From the NCBI GenBank assembly GCA_036011785.1, contig DASCOB010000027.1:1-15685 (forward strand): a DNA stretch of 15,685 nucleotides, given 5' to 3'. Below the pieces are notes generated by a model. That model searched no databases. It was not told the DNA's origin and worked only from the letters and a program-made list of their open reading frames with translations. A program made the position numbers and the translations under genes. Positions 6,490 through 14,049 of this stretch are shown here, piece after piece. Position 1 is the stretch's first letter. Every line of letters begins with the position of its first letter. The DNA comes from CAJWGI01 sp036011785. GTDB taxonomy: Bacteria > Chloroflexota > Anaerolineae > Anaerolineales > UBA11657.

Positions 6490-8388
6490 TCAACCCGAGG
6501 CGGATGGCAGCAGCGGGGGCACCGGACATCCGAGTGAATCCGCCACCGCCCGCAGCAACTCAGCCTCGGCAACAGTAACTTGCCTGTCGGCGAGCACACA
6601 AGCAATGCAGGCCGCCACAACGCCGCGCTTCAAATTGGGCACGGCCGCCGCCAGGTCGTCCAGCGCGCCGTCAATCGCTACCAGCGATGGCTCAGTCATC
6701 TTCGCCACGGGTTCGCTTTCCGGGAAAAGCTCGCGCATACCGACCTCAAAGGCATGACCGGCCTGTTCCGGGTCTGAATGACCAACGTGCGCCAGGCTGG
6801 AAAGCAGGTCGACGCACGCCGGTCGCAGCACCGCGAGCGATCGCATCGACTTCTTTGTCGCCGCTTTCCGGTGGAAAGCACTCTCGAGGTGGCGCAGCAG
6901 CATGTGCTGCAATGTGTATTCGAACAGGCTGATATTCTCATCTGCTTCCATCAGGCAATGCACGTTGGCGCGGAAATCGCGGTACTGGCTTGGAGAAAGT
7001 TGCCGCAGCGCCGAAAGCGAAATCTCAGCGAGAGGCAACCTTGATACAGCGCCGCCGGAAGCGAGCAGCGGCACCAGACGCAGGGTCTCTTTGTACACAG
7101 CCTCGTCTGCCTGCTGCTGCAAATGCTCCAGTTGATGCGCGCGCACGGCATCTTGCTCGTCCAGCAGCAGGCCATAGACCACGGCACGCGCTCCAAAAGG
7201 CTGCTGAGCGACCCGCCGCACTTCATCCGGAATACGCTTCAATATCTCAGCCGCATAGGCGACATGAGTAGGCGTCGGTGCACCGATGGAATCCATGACG
7301 GCGTGGCTGCCTGCCACGAAGTTGGTCGGTCGGCTCGCAACCGCCATCCCGGCAGCCGCAGCTGCGCCGGCCTTCTGCGGGGTTTCGATGAGATCGAATT
7401 CGCCCGAGAAACTCGGGTCAATGCGCCGGATACGCTCGCGCAGCGCAGGGTGGGTCGCCATGATGGTGCTCAGAAAACTGGACACGCCATTAGCAAATAA
7501 TAGGTGGCTGGCCTCCTCCGCTTTGTCCGCGAGCAGTTTGGAGCCGTGCTCCAACCCACCGATGCGCTTCAGCGCGCCCGCCAACCCGTCTGGGTTGCGC
7601 GTAAACTGCACTGCAGCGGCGTCGGCGAGGTACTCCCGCTGCCGCGAGACAGCGCTCTTGATCACCTTTGCGAAAAAGACTCCTATGTATCCGACCGCAA
7701 TCAGGCCGATGCCAAGCATCAGCAAAACCATGCCCAAGTTACCCTGCTCCCGGCGGCGTGAGTGTCGGAATCCAGCACCCGAAAAAGCGGCCGTGCGCAT
7801 CAGGCCGAAACCAATCATGGCGATGGCCAGAATGCCTGCAAGGACACCAATCAAGCGGATGTTCAGGCGCATGTCGCCGTTAATGATGTGGCTGAATTCG
7901 TGCGCGATCACCCCCTGCAGCTGCTCACGGCTGAGCTGCTCGACGCAACCACGGGTCACCCCGATGACGGCATCGCCGGGGCTGAAACCGGCAGCGAAAG
8001 CGTTGATACCTTCCTCGTTCTCCAGCAGGTACACTGGTGGAACCGGCGTGCCCGACGCGAGCGCCATTTCCTGCACCACATTCAACAGTCGGCGTTCACT
8101 GGCGTTGCGCGTAGAGGCATCCACCGGCTGGCCCCCCAACATTTCCGCCACGGCCTGCCCGCCCTGCTTTAGTTGAGCGGTCCTGATGAGCATGCCCACG
8201 GCCACCACGCCGAGGGTGCCAATCGCAACAGTGGTGAACAGGCCCGGATCCCAACCACCCCGGCTGCCGAAGACCAGCGCGACAACGAAATACACCGCGA
8301 TGATGATCGCCACAACTGCAAGGAAGTAGTAGAAAACCAGGACGCTTGTCTTGCGCCGCGCCGCGTCCTGAAGTTCGAAGAAGTCCAT
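6490..8388 (-). CDS. HtpX-like M48 zinc metallopeptidase with TerB-like C-terminal region
   Basis: This 632-residue inner-membrane protease likely degrades or processes membrane proteins. Two membrane helices (about residues 16-40 and 50-70) precede the gluzincin catalytic domain. HEFSH at 163-167 supplies two Zn ligands and the catalytic E164; E252 in SRQREYLADAAAV is the third ligand. Two further hydrophobic segments (about 178-200 and 218-243) lie between them, as in HtpX. Ordinary HtpX is about 290 residues. Here about 340 more follow: a helical region with MATHPALRERIRRIDPSF and a final segment VVAACIACVLADRQVTVAEAELLRAVADSLG resembling TerB. In the cell the active site should face the cytoplasm. 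The start is ATG at 8388 with a poor Shine-Dalgarno. It lies 110 bp after the lemA-like gene on the same strand, a frequent pairing. The peptidase call is firm; the TerB-like tail is my inference. Confidence 0.88.
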   Translation of the reverse strand: MDFFELQDAARRKTSVLVFYYFLAVVAIIIAVYFVVALVFGSRGGWDPGLFTTVAIGTLGVVAVGMLIRTAQLKQGGQAVAEMLGGQPVDASTRNASERRLLNVVQEMALASGTPVPPVYLLENEEGINAFAAGFSPGDAVIGVTRGCVEQLSREQLQGVIAHEFSHIINGDMRLNIRLIGVLAGILAIAMIGFGLMRTAAFSGAGFRHSRRREQGNLGMVLLMLGIGLIAVGYIGVFFAKVIKSAVSRQREYLADAAAVQFTRNPDGLAGALKRIGGLEHGSKLLADKAEEASHLLFANGVSSFLSTIMATHPALRERIRRIDPSFSGEFDLIETPQKAGAAAAAGMAVASRPTNFVAGSHAVMDSIGAPTPTHVAYAAEILKRIPDEVRRVAQQPFGARAVVYGLLLDEQDAVRAHQLEHLQQQADEAVYKETLRLVPLLASGGAVSRLPLAEISLSALRQLSPSQYRDFRANVHCLMEADENISLFEYTLQHMLLRHLESAFHRKAATKKSMRSLAVLRPACVDLLSSLAHVGHSDPEQAGHAFEVGMRELFPESEPVAKMTEPSLVAIDGALDDLAAAVPNLKRGVVAACIACVLADRQVTVAEAELLRAVADSLGCPVPPLLPSASG

Positions 8389-8498
8389 ATGACTCAGGTG
8401 ATTCTGAGCGGGTTTTCAACCGTCAGCCGAAATCCACTGTGAGAATGAACAACCATTTTCTCAGCGCGACATTCTTCGCGCGCTCCCAGAAAACCGGC

Positions 8499-9089
8499 TC
8501 AGGTAAAGGAAACTTTCGGTGCCGCGCGCTCGGCAGCCTCTTCCACCTCAAACAATGATGCCTGCTGGAAACCGAAGCGAGCGGCAACCAATACGCTGGG
8601 GAAAGTCTCACATGCCGTGTTATAGGTCATCACCGCATCGTTGTAGGCTTGGCGCGAAAAAGCGACCTTGTTTTCGGTGGAGGTCAGCTCCTCACTCACC
8701 TGCATCATGTTCTGATTGGCCTTCAGGTCGGGATAGGCCTCGGCTAGAGCGAAGAGGCGCCCCATCGTTCCGGTGAGCGCCGCCTCTGCGCCCATCAGAC
8801 CATGCATTGCCTCGGGATCGCCCGGATTGGCCGCCGCCGCCTTCCCGGCGCTGGCAGCCTGATTGCGAGCATTGATGACGGCATCAAGCGTCTCGCGCTC
8901 GTGCTTCATATAACCTTTAGCAGTTTCCACCAGGTTGGGGATAAGGTCGTAACGCCGCTTAAGTTGCACGTCAATCTGCGCAAAGGCGTTCTTGAAGCGA
9001 TTGCGCAACCGCACCAGCCGGTTGTATACGCCTACCAGCCAGAGTACCACAATGACGAGAACGGCGAGCATGATGACAGTTGCGTTCAT
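8499..9089 (-). CDS. lemA: LemA family protein
   Basis: This 196-residue single-pass membrane protein is of unknown biochemical role. An N-terminal hydrophobic anchor (MLAVLVIVVLWLVGVYN, residues 7-23) is followed by the characteristic helical-bundle signature: LVRLRNRFKNAFAQIDVQL, then KRRYDLIPNLVETAKGYM and HERETLDAVINARNQA. The C-terminal half carries ENKVAFSRQAYNDAVMTYN and the motif FP near the end. The start is ATG at 9087-9089, because GGAGG lies seven bases upstream and the anchor follows immediately; an upstream in-frame start at 9167 would add 26 non-family residues. LemA genes often precede M48 peptidase genes, as here, suggesting a functional pair at the membrane, perhaps with LemA as partner or substrate adaptor. 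The family call is firm. Confidence 0.92.
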   Translation of the reverse strand: MNATVIMLAVLVIVVLWLVGVYNRLVRLRNRFKNAFAQIDVQLKRRYDLIPNLVETAKGYMKHERETLDAVINARNQAASAGKAAAANPGDPEAMHGLMGAEAALTGTMGRLFALAEAYPDLKANQNMMQVSEELTSTENKVAFSRQAYNDAVMTYNTACETFPSVLVAARFGFQQASLFEVEEAAERAAPKVSFT

Positions 9090-9116
9090 TGTTGTGCCTC
9101 CGAATGTGCCGCAGCC

Positions 9117-9122
9117 ATTATA
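9117..9122 (-). promoter_or_regulatory. -10 box candidate for lemA
   Basis: A perfect TATAAT reads leftward 27 bases before the lemA ATG, leaving a short leader that contains GGAGG. No convincing -35 box is seen at 16-18 bases, so activity would need an activator or extended contacts. Inferred. Confidence 0.35.
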
Positions 9123-9188
9123 CTCCAGAAGCCGCAGGCGATGCGCTAGCCCGCCATTGGGTGCCACCCGCGGGCGTTTCTCTCTCCA

Positions 9189-11123
9189 TCACGGCAGCCC
9201 TTGCACGGCGCGTGCCTCCACCGCCTGCATGCAATCAGACCCGTACTGCTGCTCGATTATGCCCTTCAATCCGGTGCCACCGTACTTTGTACCCGCATAG
9301 AAATGGTCGCACAGACAGGTGTCCCCGCTGGGTGGAGAGCTGCAGCCGACCGCCGCAGCGCCTGCTTGCACACCGCGCAACTCAGCGGTTCTGCCCATGA
9401 AAGAGAATGTCGCCAGATAGACTGCCAGCGCGAACACGATCGCCACACGCATGGCAGCGCCTGCACCTCCTCCAACGCGGCTCCGCAAAAGACCGACCAA
9501 GTGGCTAAAACAGAGCGCCACGGCTAGGATGGTGAGAGTGTCTTCATATGTCACGTAAAACGGAAAAAGGTGCCGCAGCGATGAGAAGAACAGCAAGCCC
9601 ATCCCGCACAAAACAAGAAAGAGGATAACGTTCACCGCACGCATTCGCCGCGCAAGCAGCAGTTCGAACACAGTCAGCGCCACGATGAGCAGTTCCGGCC
9701 AGCGTGAGCCGCGGTAATGCCCCCACCATTCAGCGCCGACCGAGCCTAAGTACGCCAGCGGAGATGCGTGGTCAGCGGATGACAGAAACGAAATTGAACT
9801 CTGTGGATGCACCATTTCAAAGAGCACTCGCGAAACCGCAACCTCCATGTGGGCGCCGAACGCTTCCGGAGAGACGCGCGCCAGCTGCCACAGGGCACCC
9901 CAGGCAATGGCTGCCAGGGCGATAATGCCGTTGTTGGCGGTGATCAATGGTCGCATCGGGGATGTGCGCAGCATGGCAGCGATACTACTCTGTCCGCGGC
10001 GTCGGGCCGCCACTACCAACACCCCGCCGGCAATAAGCACCGCGAGCATGAAAAGGGTGTACGCATTCACTTTGGGATGCAGAAAACTGGCATAAACCGC
10101 CAGTTCGAACCCGATCATGAAAAGCAGCGCGTACGTCGCGGCATCACCCGCGCCGCGCTTCAGAAGCCCAAGCAGTTGGCCGATGACACAACTCTTGCAT
10201 AACCGTACACAGGAGATTAGGAATACCCACAGGGCCAGCAACAGCATGAAACCCAGGATTTCCACTGCCAAATACGGCACAAGTGATAAAGTGAATGAGG
10301 CGATAAACTCTGGCCAATGCCGCAGCAGCAAAACTAGTGGCGGGGCAAGGAATAGATTGGCCACAAAGGCGTACCTCAACACCACAGTACGCGCACCGGC
10401 CTGCGCCCGATCTAGAGCGGTCTCCGCAGTCAGCAAAAAAACGAGCGGTGAAAAGGCGAGGTATGGCAGCGCGTTGCGCTTAGCGAACAGAGCAAAAGCC
10501 AGCGCCACACCGCTGCCGATCAGACAAGTCCCAAACGCGGATAACCTCGCCGCCCGCGCTGCCTTGAACACAAGATACAGCGAAAGCAATCCCATGCATG
10601 CACTGAAAGCCTCTTCGCGAATCCTCAGCAGAAACTGCAAGTTTGACCATGAGACAGCCACAATCAAGCTCGCAAAGAAACTGATGAGGTACGATCCGGT
10701 CAGGAAGCGAGCAAACCAGAAAACAGTCCCCACTGTCAGCAGGAATATTACTGCTCCGGACAGCCATCCAGCGATTACAAACTGCCTCAAGTACAGCAGT
10801 GGGTCCGGATTAGAAGCTAGGCCCTGAAACGAGGCAACGCTGAGAAGGCCAATCTTTGAGGCAAGTGCGTAAGTCCAACCCAGTAATTGGACAAGCGGCA
10901 GTCCTACACCAGACGAAGAATGTTCCACAAACCCGGACGGGAGACCATCGACGAATCTTAGTCCGGCGACGGAATAACAGAAATCAGAGTCAATGTTGCT
11001 CCAGTAACAGCGGTCAAGGCCTGTGGAAGCGTAAACGAACGTGGCAACACCGATAGCAACGGCGATAGCTAGTAAAAACCACAGCGTATTGAGGATTTTC
11101 TCTTTCTTCATTGTTCGAGGCAC
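9189..11123 (-). CDS. Polytopic membrane protein, possibly GT-C glycosyltransferase-like
   Basis: This protein of about 644 residues has roughly 11-13 hydrophobic helices. The first spans about residues 12-32. A loop then carries acidic residues D45 and D47 in NIDSDFCY, followed by LRFVDGLPSGFVEH. Acidic residues in the first extracytoplasmic loop are typical of GT-C lipid-linked glycosyltransferases, and the pattern also recalls uncharacterised membrane families with DxDYxYLLNSL...GxPPGxIDHPG. The last 60 residues form a hydrophilic tail with four cysteines (GCSSPPSGDTCLCDHFY and SDC), probably periplasmic and disulphide-bonded. The start could be GTG 11123 or ATG 11111; neither has a clear Shine-Dalgarno. 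It lies 159 bp downstream of the ROK kinase on the same strand. Membrane topology is confident; the enzymatic role is only a suggestion. Confidence 0.6.
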   Translation of the reverse strand: MPRTMKKEKILNTLWFLLAIAVAIGVATFVYASTGLDRCYWSNIDSDFCYSVAGLRFVDGLPSGFVEHSSSGVGLPLVQLLGWTYALASKIGLLSVASFQGLASNPDPLLYLRQFVIAGWLSGAVIFLLTVGTVFWFARFLTGSYLISFFASLIVAVSWSNLQFLLRIREEAFSACMGLLSLYLVFKAARAARLSAFGTCLIGSGVALAFALFAKRNALPYLAFSPLVFLLTAETALDRAQAGARTVVLRYAFVANLFLAPPLVLLLRHWPEFIASFTLSLVPYLAVEILGFMLLLALWVFLISCVRLCKSCVIGQLLGLLKRGAGDAATYALLFMIGFELAVYASFLHPKVNAYTLFMLAVLIAGGVLVVAARRRGQSSIAAMLRTSPMRPLITANNGIIALAAIAWGALWQLARVSPEAFGAHMEVAVSRVLFEMVHPQSSISFLSSADHASPLAYLGSVGAEWWGHYRGSRWPELLIVALTVFELLLARRMRAVNVILFLVLCGMGLLFFSSLRHLFPFYVTYEDTLTILAVALCFSHLVGLLRSRVGGGAGAAMRVAIVFALAVYLATFSFMGRTAELRGVQAGAAAVGCSSPPSGDTCLCDHFYAGTKYGGTGLKGIIEQQYGSDCMQAVEARAVQGLP

Positions 11124-11226
11124 GGTGCTATTTTCTGATGCAAGACACCATCAGGCCATGCGCCATCAACGGCCTAATCCACGTAGTGCTGTGACAGCCC
11201 ATCTGCGCCGCCTCCAATACCTGTTG

Positions 11227-11263
11227 GGAAAGTCATGTGCGTCTCCCGTCATGCTGACTTTCC
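11227..11263. other. 9-bp perfect inverted repeat downstream of the ROK gene
   Basis: GGAAAGTCA (11227-11235) and TGACTTTCC (11255-11263) are perfect complements separated by 19 bases. On the - strand this hairpin lies between the ROK stop and the membrane protein start, but no T run follows, so it is not a classical terminator. It may be an operator or an mRNA 3'-end structure. Confidence 0.45.
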
Positions 11264-11266
11264 TGA

Positions 11267-11276
11267 GTGACGTCAC
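11267..11276. promoter_or_regulatory. GTGACGTCAC palindrome
   Basis: A perfect 10-bp palindrome immediately after the ROK stop codon. The related GTGAC-N9-GTCAC element is found just upstream of the ROK start (12239-12257). Protein binding is inferred only. Confidence 0.35.
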
Positions 11277-11282
11277 ACCTTT

Positions 11283-12221
11283 CTATCCCCAAATCTCACT
11301 TTCTGACCAGAGCCACGCAGCACCACGTACTCCACTGGAATCGCCATGATGCGCCTTGACCAACGTAGTACACACGTCATCTGAAAAGACGTAGTCGGTC
11401 CATAGTGTTGGTACATTGTCATATAATCGACCGATGTTGGAGAGACCACCTCCGAGAACTATCACTTTCGGGTCGAGCAGGTTAATCACCGCCGCAAGAC
11501 CTCGCGCCAATCGATTCTCATACAGGGTAAGTACTGCATCGGCATGCCGCTCTCCCCCATCGGCACGACGAGAAATTTCCTCTGCTGTTATTCGAAGACC
11601 CGTTCTGCACCTGTAGCTCAATTGGAGACCCGGGCCTGATAGAAAGGTCTCTATGCAACCCTGTTTTCCGCAGTAACAATCAGGGCCGGGAAGCTCGTCA
11701 TTGCGCGGCCAGGGTAGCGGATTGTGCCCCCATTCTCCGCCAATGGCGTTCACCCCAGTGACGAGTGTGCCATGGATTACGATCCCTCCCCCCGTCCCCG
11801 TACCAAGAATCACCCCGAACATACTGTCTGCACCGGCCGCCGCACCATCCGTAGCCTCGGAAAAAGCAAAACAGTTGGCATCATTCTGTAATCGCACCGG
11901 GCGCTGCAACAGATCTTCTAAGTCACAATCCAACGGATGACCAATCAGTGAGATCGAGTTCGCATTCTTGACCACCCCTGTTGTCGTTGAGCGTGTGCCG
12001 GGAATTCCCACCCCTACGCTTCCCTTCAAACCAATAGCGCTCTCTATCTCGAAAATTAAATCACGAACAGCGCCCAGAATCTCGCGATAGGTTTCGTCCC
12101 CAGTGCCCCTGGGGGCCCCCACCCGCTGGCGCGTAAGCACATGACCATCCCTTGCGATTGCAATGCCTTCAATCTTGGTCCCACCAAGATCTACTCCCAC
12201 TCTGCATTCAATTCCTTTCAT
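11283..12221 (-). CDS. mak: ROK-family fructokinase/mannokinase (Mak-like)
   Basis: This 312-residue cytoplasmic sugar kinase should phosphorylate fructose or mannose at C6 with ATP. Evidence in order: phosphate-binding DLGGTK (11-16); VGIPGTRSTTTGVVKNANS, with GVVKNANS typical of Mak; catalytic base D114 in NDANCFAFSEA; LGTGTGGG (139-146); the zinc/sugar site GGEWGHNPLPW with H166; and CYCGKQGCIETFLSG giving C182, C184 and C189. The C-terminal GLSNIGRLY and KAHHGDSSGVRGAAWLW also match Escherichia coli Mak closely from memory. Length is normal (E. coli about 302). The ATG at 12221 is preferred because the Walker-like DLGGTK begins at residue 11; the upstream Shine-Dalgarno is weak. It is divergent from galactokinase, suggesting a sugar-use locus. 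N-acetylglucosamine kinase is the main alternative ROK function. Confidence 0.88.
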   Translation of the reverse strand: MKGIECRVGVDLGGTKIEGIAIARDGHVLTRQRVGAPRGTGDETYREILGAVRDLIFEIESAIGLKGSVGVGIPGTRSTTTGVVKNANSISLIGHPLDCDLEDLLQRPVRLQNDANCFAFSEATDGAAAGADSMFGVILGTGTGGGIVIHGTLVTGVNAIGGEWGHNPLPWPRNDELPGPDCYCGKQGCIETFLSGPGLQLSYRCRTGLRITAEEISRRADGGERHADAVLTLYENRLARGLAAVINLLDPKVIVLGGGLSNIGRLYDNVPTLWTDYVFSDDVCTTLVKAHHGDSSGVRGAAWLWSESEIWG

Positions 12222-12479
12222 TGTGTACTCTAGTTAAGGTGACGTGATCCGTGTCACAGTGGATTTTCGGATAACAGGAAATTGATGCCGCAGCACGTCA
12301 AACTGGTTGTGGCAGAATAGGCCACCTCAACGCGCAGTGGCAAACGAGTGTGTTACTCTCTCATTTCACCGGACGCTGCCGCGTATCAAGATTAAGAAGT
12401 GCATCCATTATATAACATCAATCTAGTATGAGGTTCGTCGACTTCCCAAAGGTGTGAGAAACCCCGCCGGACGAGGCCA

Positions 12480-12498
12480 ATTGCCACTATCTGGCAAT
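12480..12498. promoter_or_regulatory. Operator-like inverted repeat upstream of galK
   Basis: ATTGCCA and TGGCAAT are perfect 7-bp arms around CTATC, 27 bases upstream of the first -10 candidate. The size and placement fit a dimeric regulator site. Inferred function. Confidence 0.42.
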
Positions 12499-12522
12499 CT
12501 CAACGGCGTCCCGACTTCAGCA

Positions 12523-12548
12523 ACTATAATCAGCATACTATAATGCTG
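12523..12548 (+). promoter_or_regulatory. Tandem -10 boxes (ACTATAAT twice) with overlapping inverted repeat
   Basis: Two perfect TATAAT hexamers (12525-12530 and 12539-12544) sit in an exact direct repeat ACTATAAT, 14 bases apart. The second lies inside CAGCAT-N6-ATGCTG, so a factor binding the inverted repeat would mask it. The -35 matches are poor (TTCAGC at 12516-12521 for the second). Confidence 0.5.
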
Positions 12549-12599
12549 GCTGTTGTTGGTAGCTAGTACGCAGAATTCACACAAGGGTTGCCGTCATCC

Positions 12600-13772
12600 A
12601 TGCCTCTCGATCCACTCGTCTCCTCTGAATTCCAGACCCGTTTTGGGATACCGCCCCGTTTCATCGTGCGTGCCCCTGGCCGAGTAAACCTGATCGGCGA
12701 GCACACCGACTACAATGACGGCTATGTGCTAGCGATGGCGATAAACCGCGCAGTCTGGATTGCCCTGCACAAGCGCCCTGATCGACAAATCAGCGTTTAC
12801 TCTCTAGACTTCGATGAGCACACGGAGTTCTCGTTGGATTGTCTGCAGCCCGGGTCGACGCACTGGTCCGAATACCTGAAAGGCGTGGCCTGGGCACTAA
12901 AGGAAGCGGGTCACCAACTTCAAGGGTGGGAGGGCGTGCTGGCCGGGGACATACCTGTCGGCGCAGGGTTGTCTTCGTCCGCGGCTCTAGAAATGGCTAC
13001 GGCGCGTGCCTTTGAGTGTGTGTCCGGTTTTCCGTGGGATGCTCTGACAATCGCCCGGATCGGGCAGCGTGCAGAGAGCGAATGGGTGGGAACGAAATGT
13101 GGCATCATGGATCAGATGACCGCAGCCGCGGGGATCGCCGACCATGCACTGCTGATCGACTGCCGTTCGCTGGCAATCCAACCTGTGCCCTTGCCATTTG
13201 AGACAGTTTGTGTAGCGCTGGACACTACTACCCGGCGAAGGCTGAGTGATTCAGCCTACAACGATCGGGTTGCCCAATGTGGGGCGGCAGCTGCTCATTT
13301 CGGGGAGCCATCCTTGCGGAATGTAAGCACGGAGCAACTTGTCCTCGAAGAACAGCGACTCGGAGACATTATGCATCGCCGTGCCCGCCATGTCATCACG
13401 GAAAACGAGCGCACTAAACTGGCTGCAGCTGCTATGCGCCGCGGCGACACAGCCGAGACGGGAAGGTTGATGGATGCCAGTCACGCAAGTTTGCGCGATG
13501 ATTACGAGGTCTCAAGTCGGGAGTTGAATGCGATAGTGGATGTCGCCCGGCAGCAGCCTGGATGCTACGGAGCCAAGCTCGTCGGAGCGGGATTCGGAGG
13601 CTGCGCCGTGGCACTGGTTGCTTCCACGACAGCGGACCGGTTTGTCGAAGTGGCTGCCGCGGAGTATCAAGAGATTACAGGTGTACAGCCGGCAATTCAC
13701 ATATGTACGGCCGCAGATGGAGCCGAAATAAGTGACAACGGCAGAGATGGCACCGATTACCTGTCGCCATAG
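12600..13772 (+). CDS. galK: Galactokinase
   Basis: This GHMP-family kinase catalyses ATP-dependent phosphorylation of alpha-D-galactose to galactose 1-phosphate, the entry to the Leloir pathway. The 390-residue product matches the usual 380-390. Signatures are the galactokinase motif GRVNLIGEHTDYNDG (27-41), GHMP ATP-binding loop PVGAGLSSSAALEMA (119-133), catalytic base D171 in GIMDQM, and the C-terminal GHMP motif VGAGFGGCAVALV. I prefer the ATG at 12600; an in-frame TTG at 12588 would add four residues but abuts the only Shine-Dalgarno-like AAGGG (12583-12587), which lies 12 bases from the ATG. The leading residues before the motif are typical of the family. galT, galE and galM are not in the window. 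It is divergent from a ROK hexose kinase, with tandem -10 boxes upstream. No disruption is seen. Confidence 0.95.
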   Translation: MPLDPLVSSEFQTRFGIPPRFIVRAPGRVNLIGEHTDYNDGYVLAMAINRAVWIALHKRPDRQISVYSLDFDEHTEFSLDCLQPGSTHWSEYLKGVAWALKEAGHQLQGWEGVLAGDIPVGAGLSSSAALEMATARAFECVSGFPWDALTIARIGQRAESEWVGTKCGIMDQMTAAAGIADHALLIDCRSLAIQPVPLPFETVCVALDTTTRRRLSDSAYNDRVAQCGAAAAHFGEPSLRNVSTEQLVLEEQRLGDIMHRRARHVITENERTKLAAAAMRRGDTAETGRLMDASHASLRDDYEVSSRELNAIVDVARQQPGCYGAKLVGAGFGGCAVALVASTTADRFVEVAAAEYQEITGVQPAIHICTAADGAEISDNGRDGTDYLSP

Positions 13773-13790
13773 TCAATTCCCAATCGGTTG

Positions 13791-13879
13791 TTGTACAAAT
13801 GCATATGGGCCCCCAGCGCTCAGAAGGCACCAAGAGCAATTGTAAGGCACACCGGCAATCTTTTGTACACCTTTGTACA
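13791..13879. repeat. Three TTGTACA sites upstream of the cysteate lyase-like gene
   Basis: TTGTACA occurs at 13791-13797 (as the palindrome TTGTACAA), 13863-13869 and 13873-13879. The last two are spaced exactly 10 bases, and the first lies 72 bases upstream, so all are on roughly the same helical face. Chance occurrence of three in this interval is unlikely. They may be binding sites for an activator of the downstream gene. Confidence 0.45.
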
Positions 13880-13938
13880 GCTGCAGGGATTGGTGGAATC
13901 AGCATTGACCAGAGTTGGCACGAAGACGATCCGGTCGG

Positions 13939-13967
13939 TTGTAGTAAAGCCACAAGAGCGTTATAGT
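13939..13967 (+). promoter_or_regulatory. Candidate promoter for the cysteate lyase-like gene
   Basis: TTGTAG (13939-13944) and TATAGT (13962-13967) are 17 bases apart. The -35 is poor and the -10 good, which would suit an activator-dependent promoter downstream of the TTGTACA sites. Two GAAC/GTTC inverted repeats follow in the transcribed leader (13981-13995 and 14010-14020). Confidence 0.4.
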
Positions 13968-14007
13968 AGATGAAGTTTTGAGAACGCGGTGTTCTAGGGG
14001 GGAGCGA

Positions 14008-14049
14008 GTGAACAATGTTCTTTATGGTATGGTGACAGTAAGCAAATGA
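14008..14049 (+). CDS. Putative 13-codon leader ORF overlapping the next start
   Basis: GTG at 14008 follows a strong AGGGGGGAG (13996-14004) and opens a 13-codon frame, MNNVLYGMVTVSK. Its TGA (14047-14049) overlaps the ATG of the PLP enzyme at 14046 in the sequence ATGA. The PLP enzyme has no Shine-Dalgarno of its own, so ribosomes finishing this peptide could reinitiate there. The peptide has no obvious regulatory codon run and no family I know. Arrangement is seen directly; translation and coupling are inferred. Confidence 0.4.
   Translation: MNNVLYGMVTVSK

Larger units (their letters stand above)
12222..12599. other. Divergent 378-bp regulatory region between ROK kinase and galactokinase
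   Basis: No coding frame is credible. It contains several symmetric elements: GTGAC-N9-GTCAC (12239-12257), GTGGC-N7-GCCAC (12309-12325), the perfect ATTGCCA-CTATC-TGGCAAT (12480-12498) and CAGCAT-N6-ATGCTG (12531-12548). It also holds a tandem ACTATAAT pair before galactokinase. The density of inverted repeats suggests one or more sugar-responsive repressors, none encoded in the window. Confidence 0.5.

Noticed and set aside
7286..8176. 296-codon open frame on the + strand
   Set aside because: It is antisense to the M48 peptidase, whose motifs are intact; the product is rich in Arg/Ser/Pro/Ala with no family features, typical of the antisense of a GC-rich gene.
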